A stretch of 31,158 nucleotides of DNA from assembly GCA_964472395.1 (NCBI GenBank), contig CAYYMM010000049.1, positions 1 through 31,158 of the forward strand, read 5' to 3'. Source of the DNA: CALFER01 sp964472395. Its GTDB lineage: Bacteria; CSSED10-310; CALFER01. Shown here one piece after another: positions 24,350 through 31,158 of this stretch; position 1 is the first letter of the stretch; each line of letters starts with the position of its first letter. Both the position numbers and the translations under genes were made by a program. The notes under the pieces were generated by a model, which searched no databases, was not told the DNA's origin, and worked only from the letters and a program-made list of their open reading frames with translations.

Positions 24350-26392
24350 TCAGGACATGATCTCGATCCGCAGCCGAGCCAGGCTTTCTTCCGGCCCGAT
24401 GATGATCAGGCTATCGAGTCGGGTGAGGATACGGTGCGGCATGGGGATTTCCGATTTGACTTCGCCCCCCTGAGTTCGATTGATCGCGATGATGGTCGCA
24501 TTGTACCGGTTGCGCAGGTCCAGTTCACGGACACTGCGATCGACGAGTCTGCCGACGACGGGCAGGACGACGATATTGAATCCCATCGGGATCGTGACAT
24601 AGTCATTGCGGATCACAGAGGGTGTTCGGGTGATGAATTTCATCCCGAGCGTACCTTCTCTGAGTATTTCCCGATCGTAGATATTGAAAATATCCCGAAA
24701 ACTGATAATCCCTTCGAACTGCCCGGTCATCGGTTCAACTACCGGAACTTCGTCAAGCTGATTCGCCTTCAGGATACGGATACAATCCAGCAGCGAGGCA
24801 TCCGGGGCGATCGAGGGAAAGCGTCGGTTCATCAGATCGATCGGGCGGCGTTTGGATTTGATCCCTTCCGTCTTGATCACAAGCGCGACCTGGGGCAGGG
24901 CGATCGCTCCCATATAAACCCGGTCGAAACCGACGACATAGCTCTGTGGACGAGCATCATTCACCATCAGTTCATACAGGAATTCGAACGACATGTCGGG
25001 TGCGACAGGTTGCACATCTCGATGCATGACATCCTGAACGAAGTGTCGCCGCATGATGCTCGATTCCAGACCACCATGCATATCGCCACCTCGTCGTTTG
25101 AGGTGCACATGGTAGAGCGATTCCTTGCAGAGTCTCGAACTGATCAGCGAGGAGGTGATACAAGCGATCATGACTGGAAGGATGATGTGATAGTTATGTG
25201 TGGCTTCGAGTGTCAGAACGATGGCGGTGACCGGAGCGGAAACGATACTGCTGAGCATGGCTCCCATGCCGGCAATGGTCAGCATTTCGTAAGAAGGGGG
25301 AAACATCGGCAGGAACCGGCGCGCCACAACTCCGAGACATCCTCCGATCGATGCACCGATGAACATACTCGGGGCGAAGACCCCCCCTCCTGCTCCTGCC
25401 CCGAAAGCGATCGACGTGGCGACGATTTTCGCAAGAACGAGGCCCACGAGCAATTCCATGCCATAACTGCGATTGATGATCTCCTGGACACCCTCGAATC
25501 CGCTCCCGTAGATCCAGGGAAATGCAACAATGATACCTCCGATCATGGCGGCACCGATGAGCAATCGGAAGGGCTCGGGTATCCAGCGCGAGGCGAGCCA
25601 TCGTTCCGAATACTCGATTGTCTTCATGAATAGCACACTCGTCAGTGCGATAACCGCGCCGAGAAAAAAGTAGTAAGGCAGTTCGAGCGATCGGACCGTG
25701 AGTTCTGCCGGGATCTGAAAAATGGGCAGGCGATCGATATGATGGTGGGCGATCACGGTGGCGATGACTGATGAGGTAACGAGAGCGGCGAAGGTATTGA
25801 GAGCGAAGTGATTCAGGATGATCTCGATGGAAAACATGACTCCCGCAATGGGAGCATTGAACGAAGCCGCGATACCGGCCGCTGCTCCGCATCCGATCAG
25901 TATCTTGATCTGCTCGGGAGAAAACCGGAAGAATCTCCCGAACGTCGATCCGAAGAGAGCACAGAGTTGGACGATCGGACCTTCTTTCCCGACGGGAACA
26001 CCGGTTCCGATCAGCAGAATCGAAGCGATCGACTTGGTCGCAACGATGCCGGCATCGATTCGGCCGCCCTTCATTACGAGCGCTTCCATGACTTCCGGGA
26101 TACCCATGCCTTTGTACTTTCGGGTGAAATAGAACCAGATGGGCGTCGCCAGCACCGCTCCGAAGACCGGGATCAGGAGCCCGAAGTATCGCGGATGACT
26201 CAGGAGGAACGACACGGGGTGCATCACAGGGCCGAAGGTCAGCTCATGAATGCGCCGCAGGCACCACCTCACAAGCAGGGTGGTATAGCCGCCGAGCAAG
26301 CCGATCAAGATGGCCAGGAGAATAGTCTGGAGATTCAGATGAAGGCGCAGCAGGTCGCGCAGCATGTAAAACGGATTGTACAGCCGCCTCAT
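24350..26392 (-). CDS. CLC chloride channel/transporter with CBS pair and RCK_C domain
   Basis: ATG 26392 has GAGGT seven bases upstream; a GTG at 26398 is the other choice. The product has 680 residues. Residues about 20-430 are a CLC core with GMGIP (95-99), GKEGP (135-139, gating Glu 137), NAPIAG and GGGVFAPSMFIGA. Residues about 450-590 form a CBS pair and about 595-680 an RCK_C (TrkA-C) domain, both regulatory. Compared with E. coli ClcA, Met96 stands where the central anion-binding Ser107 is and Ile191 where the proton Glu203 is (FSIEII against FIIEEM); the tyrosine equivalent to Tyr445 seems kept (ESLYHV). The gene probably moves an anion across the inner membrane, but proton coupling is in doubt. 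It follows a terminator of the ATP-grasp gene. Confidence 0.92.
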   Translation of the reverse strand: MRRLYNPFYMLRDLLRLHLNLQTILLAILIGLLGGYTTLLVRWCLRRIHELTFGPVMHPVSFLLSHPRYFGLLIPVFGAVLATPIWFYFTRKYKGMGIPEVMEALVMKGGRIDAGIVATKSIASILLIGTGVPVGKEGPIVQLCALFGSTFGRFFRFSPEQIKILIGCGAAAGIAASFNAPIAGVMFSIEIILNHFALNTFAALVTSSVIATVIAHHHIDRLPIFQIPAELTVRSLELPYYFFLGAVIALTSVLFMKTIEYSERWLASRWIPEPFRLLIGAAMIGGIIVAFPWIYGSGFEGVQEIINRSYGMELLVGLVLAKIVATSIAFGAGAGGGVFAPSMFIGASIGGCLGVVARRFLPMFPPSYEMLTIAGMGAMLSSIVSAPVTAIVLTLEATHNYHIILPVMIACITSSLISSRLCKESLYHVHLKRRGGDMHGGLESSIMRRHFVQDVMHRDVQPVAPDMSFEFLYELMVNDARPQSYVVGFDRVYMGAIALPQVALVIKTEGIKSKRRPIDLMNRRFPSIAPDASLLDCIRILKANQLDEVPVVEPMTGQFEGIISFRDIFNIYDREILREGTLGMKFITRTPSVIRNDYVTIPMGFNIVVLPVVGRLVDRSVRELDLRNRYNATIIAINRTQGGEVKSEIPMPHRILTRLDSLIIIGPEESLARLRIEIMS

Positions 26393-26411
26393 AGGCACGA
26401 CCTCGTCCGAT

Positions 26412-26481
26412 GTAAAAAATCATCCCCGGTTGCAGCACGCCGGAGCAACGCTGAAAGCGTCCTATTCGGTGCAACCGGGGA
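26412..26481 (-). terminator. Intrinsic terminator after the ATP-grasp gene, possible attenuator of the CLC gene
   Basis: On the minus strand 26481-26470 pairs perfectly with 26434-26423 (12 pairs, GC-rich). Inside the 35-base loop a small hairpin (26448-26460, five pairs, three-base loop) forms. It is followed by ATTTTTT. It starts 38 bases after the stop at 26519 and ends 20 bases before the CLC start codon. A further hairpin (26493-26508) precedes it. Confidence 0.75.
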
Positions 26482-26518
26482 GATCATGGGTTACCACTCG
26501 ATCGTGGTCACATCCGAG

Positions 26519-27913
26519 TTACTTCTTGTCGCTGACGAAGAATACCGGAACCAGACCACCGCCCTGATGAACATTGATGATGTTGCCGGTTGCTGCCCGC
26601 AGGAAAGCGCCGACAAATTCACCTGCATGCGACCAATAGTTAATGTTGACGTTCCGTTCAACGAATCCCTTGTATTCGCCGTTTTCGACGATCGGGAATC
26701 GATCTTTCGGAATCCGCACGAACTCCTGGACCGCGAAGTTGGCGTTGGGAGACACCGCGACATCAACAGCCTTCTCCCACTGTTCCTGTGTTGCATCGCG
26801 CCCGATGGTGATTCCGAAACCACCATAGCCGACATTCGGTTTCAAAACGAAACTGTCTTTGTCTCTCTTGAGAAGTTTCGAGATTTCCATTGTTTTTCCT
26901 TGGAAAGTTTCGTCCTTGCCCGGGCGAACGAATCGGGTCCAGGGGACGGTCGCCAGCATGGTTTCCCATTCTTCTTCCGTGAAATGTTTCCGATACTTTT
27001 CATCGCTCATGATAGCCGGAAGCGTTTTGAAATCGCCGGTGGCAGCTCGAACCGGATTCACGAAGCAGATATTGCCGTCCCGATACGCCTTGATGATGTT
27101 CTGCACATGGGGCCAGAATTCGGGTTTGATGAAATCGTCGATTGCATCGCGATACACAGCATCGACTACCGTACCTTTGACACTAACGGTTTTTCCGTCA
27201 TAAGCGAAATCGGCCGGATCGGCAAAAATGGCGTCATATCCGCGGCGTTTATATGATTCGACAATCTCGATTACATCATTGAGAATCGTTGAATCTTTCC
27301 AGCACACAATTGCGAAGGTCGGTTTATCTTTCGGCAGGATCCCCTTTGCCTTGCAGAACTCGCGATATTTCTTGAGCATCGCCTGCAGGTGGGTTTCAAG
27401 CAGGTGATCGGTGTGGAGATCATACAATTCACCGAGTTTCCTGACGGCGGGGAGTCCGAGGAAGATATCGAGCATCGCGTCATTCCAGCCCATACCGCTC
27501 GGATCACCACAATTGAATTCCAGGAACTTCATCTCACCGCTTTCCGGATGATAGAAGCAATCCAAACGGACCATAACCTGATAGCTGGGGTAGATAGGGT
27601 CTACTTTTGAGAGATCGGCGATGAGACCATCCTGGTAGACCAGTCCATCGAAGTTATTGCCTTCGAGAAACGCCTTGCCGACTTTCTCGACACCCCGGAT
27701 GATGTTACGGGTGTGGTGTGAAATCAATGGCCGATGCTTCATGTCGACAAAGTACGGTTTCAGGAATGTCGGGAAATCCATCTTCTTCCCATGCATTTCC
27801 ATGAACATGTTTTTCTCGCCCATCTTCTTCGTGAGTGTCTTCATCTGCGAGACGGGATCGGTCTGTCCGACGATACGTTCATAATCCTGGTTCAGTCGCT
27901 GCAAAAGGTCCAT
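26519..27913 (-). CDS. Circularly permuted ATP-grasp enzyme (glutathionylspermidine synthase-like)
   Basis: ATG 27913 has GGAGG four to five bases upstream and gives 464 residues; upstream codons to 27994 are excluded. The protein has the layout of glutathionylspermidine synthase/DUF407-type ATP-grasp ligases: MKFLEFNCGDPSGMGWND (about 121-138), where relatives have E-x-N-x-D-x-P, then a Rossmann-like segment (TFAIVCWKDSTILNDVIEIV), then FVLKPNVGYGGFGI (about 353-366) as the ATP-binding lysine and glycine-rich loop, and VQEFVRIPKDRF. It should form an amide or similar bond using ATP; substrate unknown. It is not close in sequence to the other ATP-grasp-like protein at 14387. It has its own predicted promoter and a strong terminator, so it is a single-gene unit. 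Confidence 0.8.
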   Translation of the reverse strand: MDLLQRLNQDYERIVGQTDPVSQMKTLTKKMGEKNMFMEMHGKKMDFPTFLKPYFVDMKHRPLISHHTRNIIRGVEKVGKAFLEGNNFDGLVYQDGLIADLSKVDPIYPSYQVMVRLDCFYHPESGEMKFLEFNCGDPSGMGWNDAMLDIFLGLPAVRKLGELYDLHTDHLLETHLQAMLKKYREFCKAKGILPKDKPTFAIVCWKDSTILNDVIEIVESYKRRGYDAIFADPADFAYDGKTVSVKGTVVDAVYRDAIDDFIKPEFWPHVQNIIKAYRDGNICFVNPVRAATGDFKTLPAIMSDEKYRKHFTEEEWETMLATVPWTRFVRPGKDETFQGKTMEISKLLKRDKDSFVLKPNVGYGGFGITIGRDATQEQWEKAVDVAVSPNANFAVQEFVRIPKDRFPIVENGEYKGFVERNVNINYWSHAGEFVGAFLRAATGNIINVHQGGGLVPVFFVSDKK

Positions 27914-28004
27914 GATGCCTCCTTCGAGAGTTGAGCGATGATGCTCGTTTTTCCTGATGAACGGTCCCAAGCCGATGCCCGGACGCTTACACACGTAATC
28001 CTGA

Positions 28005-28033
28005 ATTTTGCGCGGATTGCGTTAAAAAAGCAA
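28005..28033 (-). promoter_or_regulatory. Predicted promoter of the ATP-grasp gene at 26519-27913
   Basis: On the minus strand TTGCTT (28033-28028), a 17-base spacer and CAAAAT (28010-28005) form a weak promoter, giving a leader of about 85 bases. Confidence 0.3.
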
Positions 28034-28084
28034 GTCTCCAGCGCCGGAATTTCAGATCGGTTTCACCTTCATGCCGCACAAAGG

Positions 28085-28113
28085 AAAAACCCCCTTGGGG
28101 AAGGGGGCTTTTC
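28085..28113. terminator. Orphan bidirectional terminator in a divergent region
   Basis: Bases 28090-28096 pair with 28101-28107 (CCCCCTT with AAGGGGG) around GGGG. AAAAA lies on the left and CTTTT on the right, so it reads as a classic intrinsic terminator in both directions. Both annotated neighbours point away from it. Confidence 0.65.
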
Positions 28114-28214
28114 ATGGGTTGCAAGGAGGTCTTTTTTTACCGATCCGGGGGAAGATCGTGTCTATCCTCAATAACGAAACCAACCCGGAAAGTGTTTCAT
28201 GTTTTTTTCACGGT

Positions 28215-28243
28215 TTGACATCATCGCCCGGTTTTTCTAATCT
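28215..28243 (+). promoter_or_regulatory. Predicted promoter of the PA14/GT-C gene
   Basis: TTGACA at 28215-28220, a 17-base spacer and TAATCT at 28238-28243. The -35 box is perfect and the -10 box weak. The transcript would start near 28250, about 20 bases before the ATG, with GGAGA in between. Confidence 0.45.
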
Positions 28244-28270
28244 TTTGTGACTCGACACCAGGAGAAATAA

Positions 28271-31158
28271 ATGCCGGACATACAGCATGGTTTCCTCGGG
28301 AATGCCCACCAGACCGAAATCGTTTACTGGATAATCGCCTTGGCTTTGGTACTTGCGACATGTGCTTATTTACCCTGGCTGTACCGATATCTCAAAGCCA
28401 ATTCTCCTCGCTCGGTCTCTCCGGATCTGATATCCCCCGCTGGCGCTCCGGAACCAAAACGAACTGCGCATCGATATCTCCGGGCACTCCATTACCCCTT
28501 CCTGCCGTCTATCATCCTGTTCATCATCGCCTGGATCCAGCAAAAATCGCTTCCCGCCTCACACCTGTCCACGGCGATCTTCATCTCGCTTGTTCTGATC
28601 GGAGCAGCCGCTCCCCTCTTCCATCGCTCATGTCGAACAGCCGGAGCAGCAACTGGTTTGCTCCTGATCGCCCTCATGCAGCTTATCATTCCCCGAGAAG
28701 TACTCGTCGATCAGATCGCGCGGGGAATCGCGCCAGTCTTTGGGATCGAACCGGGAGTGACCGTCGTAAAACACCAGACGGTTCACTTCGATCAGCCTGT
28801 TCTCCGGACAACCGCTTCGACTCTCGAGTTTTCGAAAGACCGGACCCCGTATTTTCGTAGTGACTATTTTTCGCTTGAGATCACGGGCTGTCTGGATATT
28901 GAATACCAGGGAGAGTATCAGTTTTATCTGATTTCTGATGATGGAGCTGATCTTGAAATCGACGGAAAGACCGTGCTGTCGAATCCCGGATTTCATGCCG
29001 CTGAGGAAGTATCTGCGGCCATCGTTCTGGAGACGGGGTGCCATCCATTTCGGATTCCATATTACAACGGGGCATCGGACGCTGTGCTTCGTCTCGAATG
29101 GGCACCTCCGCATCACCCGAGATCCGCGATTTCTCCGTGGAATCTTTTCATCAACACACCGAATCGTCTCCGGTCCTGGATCTTCCGCAGGTGCATCGGA
29201 TGGGGTGTGCTGTTTGCATGTCTGGCCTTGGGAGGCTTCGCCTTTTATCTCCTCCGTCCTCACCTCCGTTTCGGTGATTTCAAGCTGATGCGAATTGGTT
29301 CCGGATTCGAAAAACAGGTTCGGACGGAGTCCCCCCGAGAACTCCTCCGGGCGCATCGTCGGATCCTGATGTTCGGTCTGGCGGCAGGTATCGCTGCCGT
29401 CACGGGCTTGTGGACCTGGTTTTATCTTCCACGATTTTCACCATTGAAACACGGACTGAAGGGAACCGTGTATTCCGCGGGTGACTTTGATACGCCGCTG
29501 CAGTCGTTCGAAGGTGGGAATGCACGCATGCACTCGATTAGCCACCGTCACTTGAAACGCAACGCTTTCTGGGCTGTTTTCGAAGGGTATCTGAAAACGG
29601 ACCGGAGCGGAGTCTACCGATTCTCGCTCCAGGCTGACGACGGATCACGCCTTAAGATCGATCATGCTCCTGTTTTAAACGCCTGGGATATTGACCCGCG
29701 ACGAGTGTCGAAGCAAACCCGTCATCTCGAAGCGGGTCTGCACCATATCCGTGTTGAAATGCACAGTGAAAATCAACCCGCGTTTATTGATCTGAAGTAT
29801 ATTCCGCCCGGGTCCATCCAGGCCCGGCCGATCAACGTTCAGCACCTGTTTCCGGAAAAACCGTCCGACTTGCAGATACGGAACGACCGAATCTTCTCGA
29901 TCTTCCGAATCTCCCTGTTTGCCATTTCGATCCTTCTATGCCTCGGGTTCTCCATTCATGTCCTCCGATCATCTCGTCGTTCGGATATCAGGCCATGGTT
30001 GCTGTCCGCAATGCTGTATCCCGTCACAAGTTTTATACTGGTTCAATCGATCTGGATGGATCCGGATTATCGATTCGGCTTCGAGTGGTTTCTCCGGTGC
30101 AGTGCATCGGTCCGTCTGATAATCCTAGGTCTTCTGTTCCTCCTTTTCCTGCCTCCTGTGCGGCTGTGGATCACCCGTTTACCGTCTCAGTTCTTCCTGT
30201 TTCGATCGGCACGTATCACGGCTTTTTTCGCTTCCATCATGCTCGGGTTTATCGGTCAGATGTTCTTCAGCGGCCCCCTCGAACGCAAACCGACACTCGG
30301 TGTGATCTGCTTTGCGTTCGCGGCTTTGGGTGTTCTGGCGAGCTATGTCCGGATCGATCCGGATACGGGGATTGAGAAGGCGGAGCGCAGTGAGCCGCTA
30401 CCGGAAGCGGATCCCGCTGGACGAATTGTCGGGATGACTCTGTTTGTGCTGATTCTATTCGCAGCGGCTTTTTTACGTTTTTTTCGATTGCACGAACTTC
30501 CGCCAGGTCTTTGGTGGGATGAAGCTCAAACGGGGATTGCCGCACGGGATATTTTAAATGGCCATTTGCCACCCGTATACGACCTGAAAATCAATGCGGG
30601 ATCTCTCCTTTCGTTCGGAATCGCCGGCTGGTTCTCGATCTTCGGATCGTCGATACTGGCTCTACGGGCCTACTATGCAACCGTCGGAGTGATCACGACC
30701 GGAGTTTCCTTTTTTTTCTTCAGGACATTTTTCCCTCCGGTTTGGAGTTTGTTCGGGATGACCTTGATCGCTATATCCCGATGGCTGTTTTCGATCAATA
30801 GGGTCGCGATGGCGACGATCGATGAGACGATCCTGCTGACATTCACTGTTTTCATTGTTTACATTGCAGCTCTGCGTTCCGGACGAATGTGGCGATACCT
30901 TTTGTGTGGCGTTCTGGTGGGAATCGGTTTGCATTTGCATACTGGTGCGCGCGTATTGCCATTGATCATCGGGGTCGATTTGGTCACCCGCCTGATTCGT
31001 TCTCCCCGGGTTCTCCTGCTTCGGCACCTCAAATTGGCATCGATTCTGGTCACGGCAGCCATACTCGCGTTTGCCCCAATGGCTCTACACATCATCCGGC
31101 ATCCTTCGGATTACTTCAAACGATCGAAGGAGACATTGCTGTCGACCGAGTATCCCGG
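28271..31158 (+). CDS. Membrane protein with two PA14 domains fused to a GT39/ArnT-like glycosyltransferase, 3' end missing
   Basis: ATG 28271 has GGAGA five bases upstream. The frame is open for 962 codons to the window edge, so the gene continues outside. Hydrophobic segments at about 15-35, 75-95 and 100-140 lead to a first PA14-like domain (about 180-278; YQGEYQFYLISDDGADLEID). After membrane segments near 308-330 and 365-385 comes a second PA14-like domain (about 398-515; GYLKTDRSGVYRFSLQADDG, then LKIDHAPVLNAW). More membrane helices follow, and from about 738 a GT-C core begins with LHELPPGLWWDEAQTGIAA, the catalytic Asp in WWDE being Asp750. PA14 domains often bind sugars. A glycosyltransferase using a polyprenyl-linked sugar, with outward-facing glycan-binding domains, is the best reading. 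Long antisense frames in this region are shadows. Confidence 0.85.
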   Translation, partial: MPDIQHGFLGNAHQTEIVYWIIALALVLATCAYLPWLYRYLKANSPRSVSPDLISPAGAPEPKRTAHRYLRALHYPFLPSIILFIIAWIQQKSLPASHLSTAIFISLVLIGAAAPLFHRSCRTAGAATGLLLIALMQLIIPREVLVDQIARGIAPVFGIEPGVTVVKHQTVHFDQPVLRTTASTLEFSKDRTPYFRSDYFSLEITGCLDIEYQGEYQFYLISDDGADLEIDGKTVLSNPGFHAAEEVSAAIVLETGCHPFRIPYYNGASDAVLRLEWAPPHHPRSAISPWNLFINTPNRLRSWIFRRCIGWGVLFACLALGGFAFYLLRPHLRFGDFKLMRIGSGFEKQVRTESPRELLRAHRRILMFGLAAGIAAVTGLWTWFYLPRFSPLKHGLKGTVYSAGDFDTPLQSFEGGNARMHSISHRHLKRNAFWAVFEGYLKTDRSGVYRFSLQADDGSRLKIDHAPVLNAWDIDPRRVSKQTRHLEAGLHHIRVEMHSENQPAFIDLKYIPPGSIQARPINVQHLFPEKPSDLQIRNDRIFSIFRISLFAISILLCLGFSIHVLRSSRRSDIRPWLLSAMLYPVTSFILVQSIWMDPDYRFGFEWFLRCSASVRLIILGLLFLLFLPPVRLWITRLPSQFFLFRSARITAFFASIMLGFIGQMFFSGPLERKPTLGVICFAFAALGVLASYVRIDPDTGIEKAERSEPLPEADPAGRIVGMTLFVLILFAAAFLRFFRLHELPPGLWWDEAQTGIAARDILNGHLPPVYDLKINAGSLLSFGIAGWFSIFGSSILALRAYYATVGVITTGVSFFFFRTFFPPVWSLFGMTLIAISRWLFSINRVAMATIDETILLTFTVFIVYIAALRSGRMWRYLLCGVLVGIGLHLHTGARVLPLIIGVDLVTRLIRSPRVLLLRHLKLASILVTAAILAFAPMALHIIRHPSDYFKRSKETLLSTEYP

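Larger units (their letters stand above)
27914..28270. other. 357-base divergent intergenic region
   Basis: This gap between the minus-strand ATP-grasp gene and the plus-strand PA14/GT-C gene holds one predicted promoter for each side and, between them, a bidirectional terminator-like hairpin that neither gene explains. No convincing protein gene was found; a 30-codon GTG frame near 28157 has no ribosome site. Confidence 0.6.

Noticed and set aside
26393..26518. Fluoride riboswitch ahead of the CLC gene
   Set aside because: The conserved core of that riboswitch was looked for and not found; only a terminator-type hairpin is clear.
25808..27256. 482-codon plus-strand open frame, and a 399-codon one at 24434-25633
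   Set aside because: They run antisense across the CLC and ATP-grasp genes and even across a terminator between them. No domain signs.
27938..28174. 78-codon plus-strand frame before the orphan terminator
   Set aside because: It has no ribosome site, reads through the terminator hairpin itself, and shows no protein-like pattern.
28628..29356. 242-codon minus-strand open frame
   Set aside because: It is antisense to the PA14 part of the right-edge gene, which has conserved motifs in the plus frame.

Overview
The window looks like chromosomal DNA of an uncultured, GC-rich (roughly 55-58% by eye), double-membrane bacterium. Signs of this are strong Shine-Dalgarno sites, a DUF374-type acyltransferase, several signal-peptide proteins, and regulation by ECF sigma and anti-sigma pairs. 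No rRNA, tRNA, CRISPR array, transposase, integrase or phage gene was seen. Nothing fixes the phylum. The mix of large secreted beta-helix proteins, radical SAM enzymes and GT-C membrane enzymes resembles genomes of candidate phyla; this is an impression only.

Layout. At 1-2226 (+) is the 3' part of a secreted parallel beta-helix protein cut by the left edge. An ECF sigma factor and a small zinc-binding anti-sigma factor follow (2402-3275, +). A shared terminator separates them from the convergent gene at 3386-6220 (-), a secreted protein built of three ~262-residue repeats (six anti-sigma-K-like half units). From 6.4 to 8.3 kb (-) lies an AT-richer group: a GNAT acetyltransferase, a possible 55-codon ORF coupled to a small exported protein, and a four-helix membrane protein. 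At 8465-11860 (-) is a second large secreted beta-helix protein and at 12000-12914 (-) another exported protein. The beta-helix protein at the left edge, the repeat protein and the second beta-helix protein are unrelated in their main bodies but end in the same ~117-123-residue C-terminal domain, which I regard as the most notable signal here.

At 13204-15820 (+) a Fes-like esterase is followed by an ATP-grasp-like enzyme. Tail to tail with it is a four-gene minus-strand operon (20891 to 15810): a GT-C-like polytopic membrane protein, a B12-binding radical SAM enzyme and two further radical SAM enzymes. It appears to be preceded by a 12-codon leader ORF coupled to the first gene. Next come a DUF374 acyltransferase (+), a second sigma/anti-sigma pair (-, apparently with a leaderless mRNA), endonuclease III plus a DUF1844 protein (+), a CLC transporter with CBS and RCK_C domains (-), and a glutathionylspermidine-synthase-like ATP-grasp enzyme (-).

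The right edge (28271-31158, +) is one continuous open frame with no stop inside the window. It encodes a membrane protein with two extracytoplasmic PA14 domains joined to a GT39/ArnT-like glycosyltransferase core.

How the genes may work together is mostly inference. The secreted proteins with a shared C-terminal domain look like cargo of one export or anchoring route. The two GT-C proteins, the acyltransferase and the beta-helix proteins point to envelope and glycan work. Each sigma factor has its own anti-sigma partner directly downstream. All motif and promoter calls were read by eye, without database searches.
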